Source of the DNA: JADGNZ01 sp963715895
GTDB taxonomy: Bacteria > Acidobacteriota > Thermoanaerobaculia > Gp7-AA8
Direction of reading: 5' to 3'
NCBI GenBank assembly: GCA_963715895.1
Contig: OY970284.1
Coordinates: forward strand, 310,001 to 374,000
DNA length: 64,000 bases
Shown: in pieces, positions 35,897-45,635 of the stretch
Numbering within the stretch: the first letter of the stretch is position 1
How the letters are laid out: the number at the start of each line of letters is the position of its first letter
Made by a program: the position numbers and the translations under genes
The notes under the pieces: model-generated
The model's input: only the letters and a program-made list of their open reading frames with translations
The model's database searches: none
What the model was told of the DNA's origin: nothing

Positions 35897-36113
35897 ACCG
35901 CGCGCCGGAACAGAGCGACAAAATGTGGGGATCGCGCTCGCGCGCCACGGCGGTAGCTCCAAGCTGTCGGTTTCGAGGTAGCGAGGGTCAAGAACAGGTA
36001 GTGGTCTAGTTTGACCGTCCGTTTGTAACATGCAGCACTTAAGTTATTGAAAGGCGAGCTCGGCCGTTGGCACGCCGTTCGCTCAATGAAGGCAAAAATT
36101 AGAGGAAGCAAAA

Positions 36114-36446
36114 ATGCACGGTTTCGATCTCAAAGCCGCCTCCGCCTTCGCAACGCTTAGAAAAATCCGCGCTGCCGCGAACCTCCCGCTTCTCGCACTT
36201 CGTGGATATGACGCGATCGTATTGGCCGCGCGAAATACCCTTGTCGAAATCGCTTCCAAATATCGAGAAGCGGCTTGGCATAGTCGAAGCCTGGGAATGG
36301 CCTGGCAGGATCTTATGAGCGCGATCCATAGCCCCGGCGACAGGCGGCAGATCGAGCGTCGTCGAGCAACGGCGGTTCGTCATGCAGGGCGCGAGCGGCG
36401 GCACGCCGAACGGCGCCTGGGGCATCGTCCTTGTTCGATGTCGTGA
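36114..36446 (+). CDS. Doubtful small hypothetical protein
   Basis: 110 residues with a plausible ribosome-binding site (AGAGGA, 7 bases before ATG). The first 65 residues look protein-like (FDLKAASAFATLRKIRAA), but the end turns Arg-rich in the manner of a chance GC-rich frame. No family recognised. An overlapping reverse frame (36099-36425) is no better. 35897-36113 upstream shows nothing recognised. Confidence 0.35.
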   Translation: MHGFDLKAASAFATLRKIRAAANLPLLALRGYDAIVLAARNTLVEIASKYREAAWHSRSLGMAWQDLMSAIHSPGDRRQIERRRATAVRHAGRERRHAERRLGHRPCSMS

Positions 36447-36468
36447 GAGCCGATAAAGAGGCCGGTCT

Positions 36469-37824
36469 CTACGCCATCCACACCGTCTTCACATTCACAA
36501 ACTCCCGAATCCCATACGCCCCTAACTCCCGGCCAAACCCGGAGTGCTTCGTGCCGCCGAAGGGGACGCGAGGGTCGGAGGCGACCATGGCGTTGATGAA
36601 GACCTGGCCGGTGTCGATGCCGTCGATGAAACGATCCGCCTCGGCGCGGTCATTCGTCCAGACGGAGGCGCCGAGGCCGAAGGGAGTGTCGTTGGCGATG
36701 GCGATGGCCTCGCCGACATCCTTCACGCGGAAGAGCGACGCCACCGGGCCGAATGTTTCCTCGCGCGCGGCGGGCGCGTCGGGCGGAATGCGCGCCAGCA
36801 CCGTCGGCGCGTAGTAGTTGCCGTCGCGTTTTCCGCCGGTCAGCAAATGCGCGCCGGCGGCAACTGAGTCGCGCACCTGTCTCTCGATGTCGCTGGCGAC
36901 CTTCGGAGTCGCCAGCGGACCGACATCGGTCGACTCATCCATCGGATCGCCCACTTTCAGCGCCTCCATCGCCGCAACGAAGCGTTTCTCGAAGACGTCA
37001 CCGATCGATTCGTGGACGATGAAGCGCTTCGCGGCGATGCACGACTGGCCGTTATTGACGATGCGGGCCTTGACCGCCGTTGCCACCGCGTCGTCGAGCG
37101 ATGCCGACGGCATGACGATGAAGGGATCGCTGCCGCCCAACTCCAGGACCGCTTTCTTGATGTGCTTCGCGGCAATCGAGGCCACGCTCGCGCCGGCCGG
37201 CTCGCTGCCGGTCAGCGTGACCGCCTTCACCCGCGGGTCGGCGATGACGCGCTCCACCTGCTCGGAGCCGATCAGCAGCGTCTGGAACTCATGATCGGCG
37301 AAACCGGCCTCGCGAAAGACCTCCTCGATCGCCAGCGCGCACTGCGGCACGTTCGAAGCGTGCTTGAGCAGGGCCACGTTGCCGGCCATCAATGCCGGCG
37401 CGGCGAAACGGAAGACCTGCCAGAAGGGAAAGTTCCACGGCATTACCGCCAGAATCGTCCCCATCGGCTCGTAGCGGATGAAGGTCTCCTGTGCCTCGGT
37501 TTTCACATGCTCATCGGCCAGGTAGCCCTCGGCATGGTCGGCGTAGTAGCGGCACGTGTTCGCGCACTTCGCGACCTCGGCGACGGCGGCTTTGACCGGC
37601 TTGCCCATCTCCATCGTGAGGAGCCGCCCGAGCTCGTTCTGCCGTTTTTCCAGGATCTCCGCGGTCTTCCGCATCCGAATCCCACGCTCATGAAAACTCC
37701 GCGCACGGTTTACACGTACTGCACGCTCGGAGCGGGCCAGTGCCGCATCGATCGCGGCATCATGCAGCGCTTCGAAGGTCCTCAGTACCTCGCCAGTGGC
37801 CGGATTTACTGATGCAATCGCCAT
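36469..37824 (-). CDS. NAD(P)-dependent aldehyde dehydrogenase, succinate-semialdehyde type
   Basis: 451 residues, the short form found in YneI/Sad-like enzymes. Oxidises an aldehyde, probably succinate semialdehyde, to the acid. The oxyanion Asn131 lies in MPWNFPFWQV, the general base Glu228 in LELGGSDPF, and the nucleophile Cys262 in NNGQSCIAAKRF. Stands alone, convergent with a doubtful ORF and divergent from the Oar receptor. Confidence 0.92.
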   Translation of the reverse strand: MAIASVNPATGEVLRTFEALHDAAIDAALARSERAVRVNRARSFHERGIRMRKTAEILEKRQNELGRLLTMEMGKPVKAAVAEVAKCANTCRYYADHAEGYLADEHVKTEAQETFIRYEPMGTILAVMPWNFPFWQVFRFAAPALMAGNVALLKHASNVPQCALAIEEVFREAGFADHEFQTLLIGSEQVERVIADPRVKAVTLTGSEPAGASVASIAAKHIKKAVLELGGSDPFIVMPSASLDDAVATAVKARIVNNGQSCIAAKRFIVHESIGDVFEKRFVAAMEALKVGDPMDESTDVGPLATPKVASDIERQVRDSVAAGAHLLTGGKRDGNYYAPTVLARIPPDAPAAREETFGPVASLFRVKDVGEAIAIANDTPFGLGASVWTNDRAEADRFIDGIDTGQVFINAMVASDPRVPFGGTKHSGFGRELGAYGIREFVNVKTVWMA

Positions 37825-37899
37825 CGTCGAAACCTCTGTTATCCTCCGCCCATTCGTCCCGAATTGCAGTTCAAATCAACCCTCATGCAAGGAGTCTCC

Positions 37900-40893
37900 A
37901 TGAGCCACGTGAAGCATATGCGCTTCCTGTTTGCGATCGCTCTGCTCATCGCCATCGTGCCATTCTCTGCGTTTGCGCAAAGCAGTAATGGTTCCATCTC
38001 GGGCACCGTGACCGATGCCTCCGGCGGCGCGTTGCCGGGCGTCACCATCACCGCCCTCAACACGGCTACCGGCCTCTCGCGGACGGCGGTGACGAACTCC
38101 GCCGGACACTATGACATCCCGCTGCTGCCGCCGGGCGTCTACTCGGTGTCGAGCGAGCTGTCGGGCTTCCAGCCGGTCAAATACGACCGGATCGTGGTCA
38201 ACGTCGGCAGCGATTCGGCGGTCAACATCTCGCTGAAGCAGGGCGTCTCCGAAAGTGTGACGGTCACGGCCGCGGCGCCGCTGATCGACACCACCCGTTC
38301 CGAAGTCAGCTCGGTGGTCAATGAGAAAGCGATCGCTAATCTCCCGACCAACGGCCGCAACTTCATCGACTTCGTTCTGACCACCCCGGGTGTCGTGCGC
38401 GACGTCCGGCTCGGCGACATCAGCTTCGCCGGCCAGCGCGGCACGCTCAACTCGCTCGTCATCGACGGCGCGAACAACGACAACACCTTCTTCGGCCAGG
38501 CACTCGGCCGCACCGGCTCGGGCCGCGCGCCGTATCAGTTCTCGCAGGACGCGGTGAAGGAGTTCCAGGTCAACACCAACTCCTACTCGGCCGAGTACGG
38601 CCGCGCCGGCGGCGCCGTCATCAACGTCGTCACCAAGTCGGGCACGAACGAGTTCCACGGCACCGCCTTCGACTTCCTCCGCGACCGCCGCTACAACGCC
38701 AACGACTTCATCAACACGATCCAGTCGCCACCGAAACCAAAAGGACCGTACCACTTCGATCAGTACGGGTTCAGCGTCGGCGGTCCGATCGTGCAGGAGA
38801 AGCATTTCTTCTTCGCCAACTACGACGGCCAGCGCAACTCCATCGACAACCCGATCCTCCTCGGCGTCACGCCGGCGCAGGTACCGGCGGATCCGGCATC
38901 GCAAGCCGGTTTTCAGAAGGTCCTGGCACAGGCCGGCACCTACCAGAAGACGCAGAACCAGGATGTCTTCCTGCTCAAGACCGACCACGAGCTCTTCAAG
39001 AACGATCACCTCTCACTGCGTTACAACCGCCAGAATTTCACCGGCGGCAATTTTGAGAACGGCAACTCCTCGAATGCTCTCGGGCACACGGGTGATTCGC
39101 TGGTTCAGACCGACACGCTCTCCTTCTCGAATTCGACGATCCTGACCAGCTCACTCTTCAACGAAGTGCGCGGGCAGTACGCGAAAGACAGCGAGCCGGG
39201 CAAGGCCAACAGCGCCGATCCGGAAGCACAGATCAACCAGAACTCGATCCGCGTGCTCAACATCGGACGCAATACGTTCAGCCCGCGCGAGACGACGATC
39301 AAGCGCCACCAGATCGCAGACACGCTGACAGACGTCATCGGCAGCCACGCCGTGAAGGCCGGCTTCGACGTCAATCAGGACAAGATCCTCAACTTCTTCC
39401 CGGGCAACTTCTTCGGGTCGTATGTCTTCAACAGCCTGGCCGACTTCCAGAACGGGATCGCCGCCAGCTACCTGCAGGCCTTCGCCGGCCCGGGCACGTC
39501 GGGAGCGACCACCCATCCCGACATGACCGAGTACGCCGCCTTCGTTCACGACGAATGGCAGGCGCGTCCGACGCTGACCATCAACGCCGGTCTTCGCTAC
39601 GATTTCCAGAAGATCGCGCAGCCATCCGTGCTGAATCCCGACGCCCAGCTCCTGGCCGCGGGGCTCGATACGAACAAAGTCCCCGAGGACCACAACAACA
39701 TCGCGCCGCGCCTCGGATTTGCGTGGACGCCGAACACGGCCGACCGTACCGTCGTCCGCGGCGGCTACGGCATCTTCTACGGCCGCACGCCGGCCATCAT
39801 GATCGGCACCGCGCACTCGAACAACGGGATCAACGTCCAGACGCTCAGCTTCACGGGCGCGCTGATTCCGACCTATCCGAACATCTACAGTGCAATCCCG
39901 ACCGGTGTCACGCTGCCGAAGCCGACGATCTTTGTCTTCGCTCCGAACTTCCAGAATCCGAAGGTGCAGCAGGCCAGTCTCGGTGTCGAGCGCGCCCTGA
40001 GCGATGACTTCGCCCTTTCGGTCACGTACCAGTACGTGAAAGGCTCGGACCTTCCGCGCACGATCGACATCAACGTCTCCAATCCCACCACGGTCACGGT
40101 CCCCGTCTTCAGCGCGTTGACCGGGACACAGCTTGGAACGACGAGCTTCACCCGCTACACGGGCCATCCGTTCACGAACTTCGCGCGCATCCTCGAATTC
40201 CAATCGAGCGCCAATTCGCAGTACCACGGCGTGACCCTGGACCTGCAGAAGCGCTTCTCCAACAACTGGCAGATGCGCGTGGCCTACACGTACTCGAAGG
40301 TCAAAGACGACCGGCCGGACGCCACCGCCGTCGTACCGGGCACCGACGATCCGAAGTACGCGCAGGACCCGCTCAACCTCCACGGCGATTGGGCGGTTGG
40401 CGACAACGACGTCCCCAATCGTCTCGTCATCAGCGGCGTCTGGAGTCTCGACTCGTACTCCTCGAAGATGGACGGTATGAGCCGCGCCATCCTCGGCGGC
40501 TGGACGATCAGCGGCATCGTTTCCTGGCAGTCGGGCCAGCCCTACTCCGGGGTAACGAACGCCGACCTCAACAACGATGGCAATGCGCGCAATGACCGCG
40601 GCCCCGGCTTTGCGCGCAACTCGTTCCGCCTGCCGAACCAGTATTCGATCGATCCACGCGTGACGAAAGACATCGGCCTCTTCTCAGGCGCGCGCCTGCA
40701 GCTCATCGCCGAGGCCTTCAACCTTCTCAACCGCAGCAACGTCAACGGTGTCCGCAACACGCTCTACGCCGTGACCAGCACCGCCGGCGTCCCGACGAAG
40801 CTCACGCTCCAGGACGGCGCCAGTCCCTTCGGTCAGCCGATCTCCTCGTTCGGCCCTCGCATCCTCCAGTTAGCGGCCAAGGTCACCTTCTAA
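37900..40893 (+). CDS. Oar-like TonB-dependent outer-membrane receptor 1
   Basis: 997 residues from the ATG at 37900, 6 bases after AAGGAG. A signal peptide is followed by a carboxypeptidase-regulatory domain (about 27-110, GTVTDASGGALPGVTITAL), a TonB plug (about 125-230, NLPTNGRNFIDFV) and a long beta-barrel ending in an aromatic residue (LQLAAKVTF), as outer-membrane proteins do. Such Oar-like proteins are greatly expanded in Acidobacteriota and are thought to import large substrates or serve in adhesion. A strong terminator follows. The second copy at 57189 has the same plan. Confidence 0.93.
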   Translation: MSHVKHMRFLFAIALLIAIVPFSAFAQSSNGSISGTVTDASGGALPGVTITALNTATGLSRTAVTNSAGHYDIPLLPPGVYSVSSELSGFQPVKYDRIVVNVGSDSAVNISLKQGVSESVTVTAAAPLIDTTRSEVSSVVNEKAIANLPTNGRNFIDFVLTTPGVVRDVRLGDISFAGQRGTLNSLVIDGANNDNTFFGQALGRTGSGRAPYQFSQDAVKEFQVNTNSYSAEYGRAGGAVINVVTKSGTNEFHGTAFDFLRDRRYNANDFINTIQSPPKPKGPYHFDQYGFSVGGPIVQEKHFFFANYDGQRNSIDNPILLGVTPAQVPADPASQAGFQKVLAQAGTYQKTQNQDVFLLKTDHELFKNDHLSLRYNRQNFTGGNFENGNSSNALGHTGDSLVQTDTLSFSNSTILTSSLFNEVRGQYAKDSEPGKANSADPEAQINQNSIRVLNIGRNTFSPRETTIKRHQIADTLTDVIGSHAVKAGFDVNQDKILNFFPGNFFGSYVFNSLADFQNGIAASYLQAFAGPGTSGATTHPDMTEYAAFVHDEWQARPTLTINAGLRYDFQKIAQPSVLNPDAQLLAAGLDTNKVPEDHNNIAPRLGFAWTPNTADRTVVRGGYGIFYGRTPAIMIGTAHSNNGINVQTLSFTGALIPTYPNIYSAIPTGVTLPKPTIFVFAPNFQNPKVQQASLGVERALSDDFALSVTYQYVKGSDLPRTIDINVSNPTTVTVPVFSALTGTQLGTTSFTRYTGHPFTNFARILEFQSSANSQYHGVTLDLQKRFSNNWQMRVAYTYSKVKDDRPDATAVVPGTDDPKYAQDPLNLHGDWAVGDNDVPNRLVISGVWSLDSYSSKMDGMSRAILGGWTISGIVSWQSGQPYSGVTNADLNNDGNARNDRGPGFARNSFRLPNQYSIDPRVTKDIGLFSGARLQLIAEAFNLLNRSNVNGVRNTLYAVTSTAGVPTKLTLQDGASPFGQPISSFGPRILQLAAKVTF

Positions 40894-40916
40894 GACAACC
40901 TCCACCGCTGATTCAA

Positions 40917-40945
40917 GGCCGCCGGGTTCCGGCGGCCTTTTTTTT
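40917..40945 (+). terminator. Strong intrinsic terminator after Oar-like gene 1
   Basis: A 9-bp perfect stem GGCCGCCGG (40917-40925) / CCGGCGGCC (40929-40937) with a GTT loop is followed by eight Ts. Confidence 0.95.
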
Positions 40946-40976
40946 CGTGTCATCCTTTGGGGGTACGGAGGTATTC

Positions 40977-41942
40977 GTGCCTGCTGGAAAAAGACCTCTC
41001 ATCCGGATCGTGCTGATCGTGATCGTCATCGCGATCGCCGGAGCAGCCGCGTTGCTCTACTTCTACGAATCGCGCAAGCCGCAGGAGATCGTCTTCAGCG
41101 GAACCCTCGAGGCGCGGACGGTCAACGTCGGATCGCTCGTCGGCGGCCGGGTATCGAAGGCGCTCATCGATGAAGGGGTGCACGTCACAGCCGGACAGTT
41201 GCTGGTGACGCTCGAGACGGAAACGATCGACCGGCAGATCAACGAACAGCGAGCCGCGATCGCCGGCGCCAAGGCGGCACTGGCGAAGGCGATCGCCGGA
41301 CCACGGCCCGAGGAGATTGCCAAAGCGGCGGCGACTGCCAGCAACGACGAGGTCGATCGACGCCGTTGGGAGCGTCTCTACCGCTACGGCATTGTGGCGA
41401 AAGAGATGGCCGAAGACGCCGCGACCAAGGCGAAAACCTCGGCAGACGATCTCCGCATCCTGCAAAAGGGAACGCGCAAGGAAGACCTCGACGCCGCCCG
41501 TGCCGAGGTTGAGGCACAGCAGCGGAAGCTCGACACCCTCATGAAACAGCGCGCCGAGACCAACGTCGTCTCCACCGCCGGCGGCGTCGTACAGTCGTTC
41601 GGCCTGCGTCCGGGCGACATCGTCGCTCCAAACCAGACCGTCGCCGAGATCCTCGAATCGAGCCAGCTCTGGGTTCGCGTCTACGTCCCGGAAACGGAGC
41701 TCGGCCTCGTCGCCGTCGGGCAACCGGTGCGCGTGCACATCGACACCTTTCCGAACGATTCGTTTGCCGGACACATCGCCTCGGTCAGCGACCAGGGGGA
41801 GTACACCCCACGCAATGTGCAGACGCGGGCGCAACGCGCCGAGGAGGTCTTCGGCGTGAAAGTACTCGTCGACCCGAATCCGAAACTGAAAGCGGGCATG
41901 GCCGCGTCAGTCGACCTCGGCGTGAAAGGGCGTCCCGATTGA
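40977..41942 (+). CDS. HlyD-family membrane-fusion protein
   Basis: 321 residues: one membrane anchor (about 8-30), a biotinyl-lipoyl half (GTLEARTVNVGSLVGGRV), a coiled-coil hairpin (about 80-190), the second lipoyl half and a beta-barrel. Bridges an inner-membrane exporter to the outer membrane. The start is GTG at 40977, 5 bases after GGAGG; the longer frame from 40947 begins in the terminator's T-run. Overlaps the ATP-binding gene as TTGA. With the next two genes it forms a YbhG-YbhF-YbhS-like exporter. Confidence 0.9.
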   Translation: MPAGKRPLIRIVLIVIVIAIAGAAALLYFYESRKPQEIVFSGTLEARTVNVGSLVGGRVSKALIDEGVHVTAGQLLVTLETETIDRQINEQRAAIAGAKAALAKAIAGPRPEEIAKAAATASNDEVDRRRWERLYRYGIVAKEMAEDAATKAKTSADDLRILQKGTRKEDLDAARAEVEAQQRKLDTLMKQRAETNVVSTAGGVVQSFGLRPGDIVAPNQTVAEILESSQLWVRVYVPETELGLVAVGQPVRVHIDTFPNDSFAGHIASVSDQGEYTPRNVQTRAQRAEEVFGVKVLVDPNPKLKAGMAASVDLGVKGRPD

Positions 41943-42904
41943 GCGACGGTCCCGGCATCGACGTGCAGGGCGTCTCGAAAGACTTCGGGACGTTCCGTGC
42001 GCTCGACAACATCACGCTGCAGGTTCCGCGCGGCGAGATCTTCGGCCTCCTCGGACCGAACGGCTCCGGCAAGTCGACTCTGATCCGCATCCTCTGCGGC
42101 CTGCTGGTGCCGACCGAGGGGCACGCCACCGTCGACGGCTACGACGTCGAGAAAGAGGGGGAGCTGGTCCGACAGCACATCGGCTATGTCTCCCAGGCCT
42201 TCTCGCTCTACCGCGATCTCACCGTTCAGGAGAACCTCGACTTCTTCAGTGCCATTTACCGATTGAAAGGTGCCGAGCGGAAGGAACGGATCGACTGGGC
42301 TGTGAACCTCACCCACATCGGCCCGTACCGCGACCGGCTCGCCGGAGCGCTCTCCGGCGGCTGGAAGCAGCGCCTCGCGCTCGCCGCCGCGCTCATGCAT
42401 CAGCCGCGCGTCATTTTTCTCGACGAGCCGACCGCCGGCATCGACCCCGTGGCCCGCCGCGAACTGTGGGATCTCCTCTTCGAGCTTGCCGGCAGCGGCG
42501 TGACGATGTTCGTGACCACGCACTACATGGACGAAGCGGAGCGTTGCGCCTCGGTGGCCTACCTCTACATGGCCCACCTCATCGTCGTCGGCCGGCCCGA
42601 CGTGCTCAAAGAACTGCCGGAGGTCACGCCCGAGGGAACCAAGCGCGTGGAGGCAGTCTCGAGCGAAGGGGTCGCCAAGCTGATGACGAGCGCCCGGACG
42701 CTGCCGTACGTCCGCGCCGCCACGATCTTTGGAACGTCGCTCCATCTTCTGATCGACGGCGGCGTCTCCAACGACAAGCTCAAAGGCGACCTGGAAGCCT
42801 TCCGCCTCGGCAATGTGGCGGTCAGTCCGATCGAGCCTTCGCTGGAAGACGTCTTCGTCCGCCTCACCGAAACGCGCGGCAAGGAAGTCGAGGCCGCGCT
42901 GTGA
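41939..42904 (+). CDS. ABC exporter ATP-binding protein
   Basis: 321 residues. Walker A GPNGSGKST (39-47), signature LSGGWKQ (138-144) and Walker B VIFLDEP (158-164) are intact, with a C-terminal extension of about 80 residues typical of drug-exporter ATPases. The start is TTG at 41939, overlapping the HlyD stop. Energises the ABC-2 permease encoded next. The substrate is unknown. Confidence 0.93.
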   Translation: MSDGPGIDVQGVSKDFGTFRALDNITLQVPRGEIFGLLGPNGSGKSTLIRILCGLLVPTEGHATVDGYDVEKEGELVRQHIGYVSQAFSLYRDLTVQENLDFFSAIYRLKGAERKERIDWAVNLTHIGPYRDRLAGALSGGWKQRLALAAALMHQPRVIFLDEPTAGIDPVARRELWDLLFELAGSGVTMFVTTHYMDEAERCASVAYLYMAHLIVVGRPDVLKELPEVTPEGTKRVEAVSSEGVAKLMTSARTLPYVRAATIFGTSLHLLIDGGVSNDKLKGDLEAFRLGNVAVSPIEPSLEDVFVRLTETRGKEVEAAL

Positions 42905-44001
42905 ACGGCTTCGCGGCAATGTTCCGCAAAGAGCTGACGCAGATGCTGCGCGACCGCGGCACGCTCTTCTTCGCCATCGCCGTCCCGGTGTTCGAGCTGA
43001 TCCTCTTCGGCGTCATCGACATGAACGCCAAGAACATCCCCACCGTCGTCTTCGATCAGAGCCAATCGCAGGAGAGCCGGCGGCTGATCGAACAGTTCGG
43101 CAACACGTCTTATCTGCGGGTGGTCACGCTCGTCCGTTCCCGGGCCGAGCTGCAGCATCAGATCGTGGCCGGCCACGCGCAGGTGGCCATCGAGATTCCA
43201 CCCGACTACGCGCGCAATCTCGCCGCAAAACGGCAGGCCGACGTCCTGATCATGATCGACGGCTCCGATTCCAGCATCGCCACGCAGGCGCTCTCCGCGG
43301 CTAACGGCGTCATCCTCTCCAACTCAATCAACGCGCTGATGGAGAAAACCGCGCAGCCGCTGATCGAGGCGCATCCGGTGATGATGTTCAATCCCGACAT
43401 GCGCAGCGCCAACCTGCTCATCCCCGGCCTCATCTCCATCCTGCTGACTTTCTCCGGAACCATCCTTTCCTCATTCGCCATCGTGAAGGAGCGCGAGCGC
43501 GGCACGCTCGAGCAACTCATGGTCACGCCGGTTTCGCCGCTCGCCGTCGTCATCGGGAAGCTGCTCCCCTACCTCGGTCTGGCATACGTCCAGCTCCTGA
43601 TGATCCTCGTTCTCATGCGCTTTCTCTTCCTCGTTCCCATCCACGGCAGCCTGACGCTGCTGCTGCTTCTCTCGCCGGTCTACCTGCTCTCGCTGCTCTC
43701 TGTCGGCCTGCTCGTCTCTTCGCGCGCCAAAACGCAGATGGAGGCGATGCAGCGGTCGATGGGGATCATGCTGCCGTCCGTTCTCCTCTCCGGCTACATC
43801 TTCCCGATCGCGTCTCTTCCGCTTCCGTTGCGCGTGGTGTCGTATCTGCTCCCCGCGACGCACTTCATCAGGATCGCCAGAGGGATCATTATCCGAGGGG
43901 CGACGTTCTTCGATCTCTGGGAGCCGGTTGCGGCGCTGCTGGTCATCTCCGCCCTTCTCATCGCCGCCAGCGCACGGGCATTTCAGAAGACAGTGACGTA
44001 G
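42901..44001 (+). CDS. ABC-2 type permease
   Basis: 366 residues. An N-terminal membrane segment, a large external loop (about 40-170), then five hydrophobic segments, as in ABC-2 drug or lipid exporters. The conserved EXE-like turn is ERERGTLEQLMVTP, typical of the family. The start is GTG at 42901 in a GTGA overlap. Final gene of the HlyD-ABC-ABC2 unit. Confidence 0.93.
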   Translation: MNGFAAMFRKELTQMLRDRGTLFFAIAVPVFELILFGVIDMNAKNIPTVVFDQSQSQESRRLIEQFGNTSYLRVVTLVRSRAELQHQIVAGHAQVAIEIPPDYARNLAAKRQADVLIMIDGSDSSIATQALSAANGVILSNSINALMEKTAQPLIEAHPVMMFNPDMRSANLLIPGLISILLTFSGTILSSFAIVKERERGTLEQLMVTPVSPLAVVIGKLLPYLGLAYVQLLMILVLMRFLFLVPIHGSLTLLLLLSPVYLLSLLSVGLLVSSRAKTQMEAMQRSMGIMLPSVLLSGYIFPIASLPLPLRVVSYLLPATHFIRIARGIIIRGATFFDLWEPVAALLVISALLIAASARAFQKTVT

Positions 44002-44011
44002 CCGGCAGGAA

Positions 44012-44136
44012 CCAATGTGGCATAGACAGGCATAGACACTCTTGTCTGTGCCCCGACCGAAGCCGCAGCAGCTGAGGGCTTGCGATTTAAGTCGTGGCGA
44101 GAGCCGGCACAGACAAGAGTGTCTGTGCCACATTGG
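44012..44136. repeat. Bipartite REP-like (BIME-like) element
   Basis: The outer arms CCAATGTGGCATAGACA (44012-44028) and TGTCTGTGCCACATTGG (44120-44136) are inverted. Each half also folds alone: GGCATAGACA-CTCT-TGTCTGTGCC (44029-44052) and GGCACAGACA-AGAG-TGTCTGTGCC (44106-44129). The spacer between halves is about 53 bases and unlike that of the copy at 29623/31089. Placed between the exporter operon and doxX. Confidence 0.9.
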
Positions 44137-44155
44137 TGGCGATAAACTTCCGATC

Positions 44156-44569
44156 ATGTTTGCGCTCAACCAAGACACGATCCTCGCCTTACGCCTGCTT
44201 GTCGGCCTGATCTTCGTCTGGAGTGGATTCGGACACGCCCGTGACCCGGAGGGGAGCTCGAAAGACCTCGGGCTGCCGAAGCCGATCGTCCTGCTCGTCG
44301 GAATCGTCGAATTGCTGGCCGGACTCGGCATCGCCGGCGGTCTGCTGACGCGGCTCTCCGCGGTCGGACTGATGATCGTCATGATCGGAGCCATGCATCG
44401 CAAAGCGTTCGTCTGGCATTCGGGATTCTGGGGAAAGGGCTAGCAGGGCTGGCACTACGACCTGTTGCTCTTTCTCATCGCCCTCCTCGTTTTCGCCACG
44501 AATGGCGGCGAGTGGACGATCGACCGGCTGCTGTTCGGTTCGCAGGCAGCAAGCTCGTACATTTTCTGA
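44156..44569 (+). pseudogene. DoxX-family membrane protein interrupted by in-frame TAG
   Basis: The frame encodes a DoxX-like protein with an RLLVGLIFVWSGFGHARDP start and three hydrophobic segments. It reaches TAG at 44441-44443 after GFWGKG, but the same frame continues without a break as QGWHYDLLLFLIALLVFATNG and further to TGA at 44567-44569, which is the expected fourth segment and tail of DoxX proteins. The whole would be 137 codons. A single nonsense change is the simplest reading; a sequence error or stop-codon readthrough are alternatives. Confidence 0.8.
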
Positions 44570-44577
44570 GGGATGCA

Positions 44578-44979
44578 ATGAACGTCAAAGAGGTCGTCCC
44601 CTTCCTCCGTGTCACATCCATGGAACGCTCGCTCCGCTACTACATCGACGGCCTCGGCTTCACCATGAAACACAAATGGGTCCCCGACGGCGAGATCCGA
44701 TGGTGCTGGCTGACCCTCGGCGGCGCCTCGATGATGATGCAGGAGCTGACGAAAGGAAGTGATTCCAAGCTGGGCGAGGGCGTCTCGATCGTCTTCATGT
44801 GCGAGGACTCCCTGGCCATCTATCGCGAGGTCACCTCCCGCGGGATCGACGCCTCGGAGCCCCAGGTACTGAACCACCTCTGGGCAACGACTCTCTCCGA
44901 CCCGGACGGTTACCGGATCGAGTTCGAGAGTCCGACTGATGTGCCGGAGGATACGAAGTTGTCGGAGATGAGCGAGTGA
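44578..44979 (+). CDS. VOC-superfamily (glyoxalase/bleomycin-resistance-like) protein
   Basis: 133 residues, one pair of beta-alpha-beta3 modules. RVTSMERSLRYYIDGLGF at the start and DPDGYRIEFESPTD near the end are typical, with the metal-site Glu in the latter. The ATG at 44578 follows GAGGGA. Could act in thiol-dependent detoxification or binding; no specific role shown. Its stop overlaps the GTG start of the next gene. Confidence 0.88.
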   Translation: MNVKEVVPFLRVTSMERSLRYYIDGLGFTMKHKWVPDGEIRWCWLTLGGASMMMQELTKGSDSKLGEGVSIVFMCEDSLAIYREVTSRGIDASEPQVLNHLWATTLSDPDGYRIEFESPTDVPEDTKLSEMSE

Positions 44980-45545
44980 TTCTCTGGACCATTCAGCATA
45001 TCGACGCATGGCGAAATGCGGAGCGGTTAGGTGTCCTTAGGAACGACGCCCGACGCGCGTGGCATTCGTTTCGGCAGGCGTACCGTTGGATGGCCGGAGA
45101 GATGAAAAAGCGCGTCAGTCCGCCGCCACGTGGTGTGAGACATCCCGTCTGGGCTTGGTTCCAATATGAGAACGAGCAACATCGGCGTCCGGATCTTCGA
45201 CGTGCAGGCCATCTGCCCGCTGGAACTCATGGCATTCTCATCGAGTTCTCGGCACCGGATCGCGAGGTGCTGCTTTCAGACTTTGATCTTTGGCACTATG
45301 TCTTGAACCGCTGGTACCTTCCCTCAACGTCACGAGACTACCGACGAATCGACAAGCGTTCCTATGAGGACCTGCCAACAGGGCAGGAAATGGAGAGGAG
45401 CTGGTCACGCATCTTCGATCTTGAATGGTCGCTGAAGGACGTCGCCAGCCCACGTTCCAGGAAAAACATCCAGGCCACGGTGTGGGAAGTACCAGTTGCG
45501 AGCGTTCGAAGTGTTCGTACCTTCCAGGCTCGTGGCAGGATTTAA
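44976..45545 (+). CDS. DUF3841-family protein
   Basis: 189 residues beginning WTIQHIDAWRNAERLGVL, a pattern of the uncharacterised DUF3841 family (WTxQ...W). It is rich in Trp, Arg and His. The start is a GTG in a GTGA overlap with the VOC gene, so it is co-translated. Function unknown. The region 45546-45635 after it shows no gene. Confidence 0.75.
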   Translation: MILWTIQHIDAWRNAERLGVLRNDARRAWHSFRQAYRWMAGEMKKRVSPPPRGVRHPVWAWFQYENEQHRRPDLRRAGHLPAGTHGILIEFSAPDREVLLSDFDLWHYVLNRWYLPSTSRDYRRIDKRSYEDLPTGQEMERSWSRIFDLEWSLKDVASPRSRKNIQATVWEVPVASVRSVRTFQARGRI

Positions 45546-45635
45546 GAAGTCAGCACAGGAGGCACAGATCAGAGGTCGCAAGGTTCTCGTCGGCGAAGGC
45601 CGAGCAGAAAACGACCGGAGTGAAGATCGAGCCCC

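Noticed and set aside
36099..36425. Reverse ORF of 108 codons
   Set aside because: No ribosome-binding site, composition not protein-like, overlaps another weak ORF.
44441..44443. Pyrrolysine decoding of TAG in doxX
   Set aside because: Nothing else suggests pyrrolysine use and DoxX has no such known form; nonsense mutation or error is simpler.
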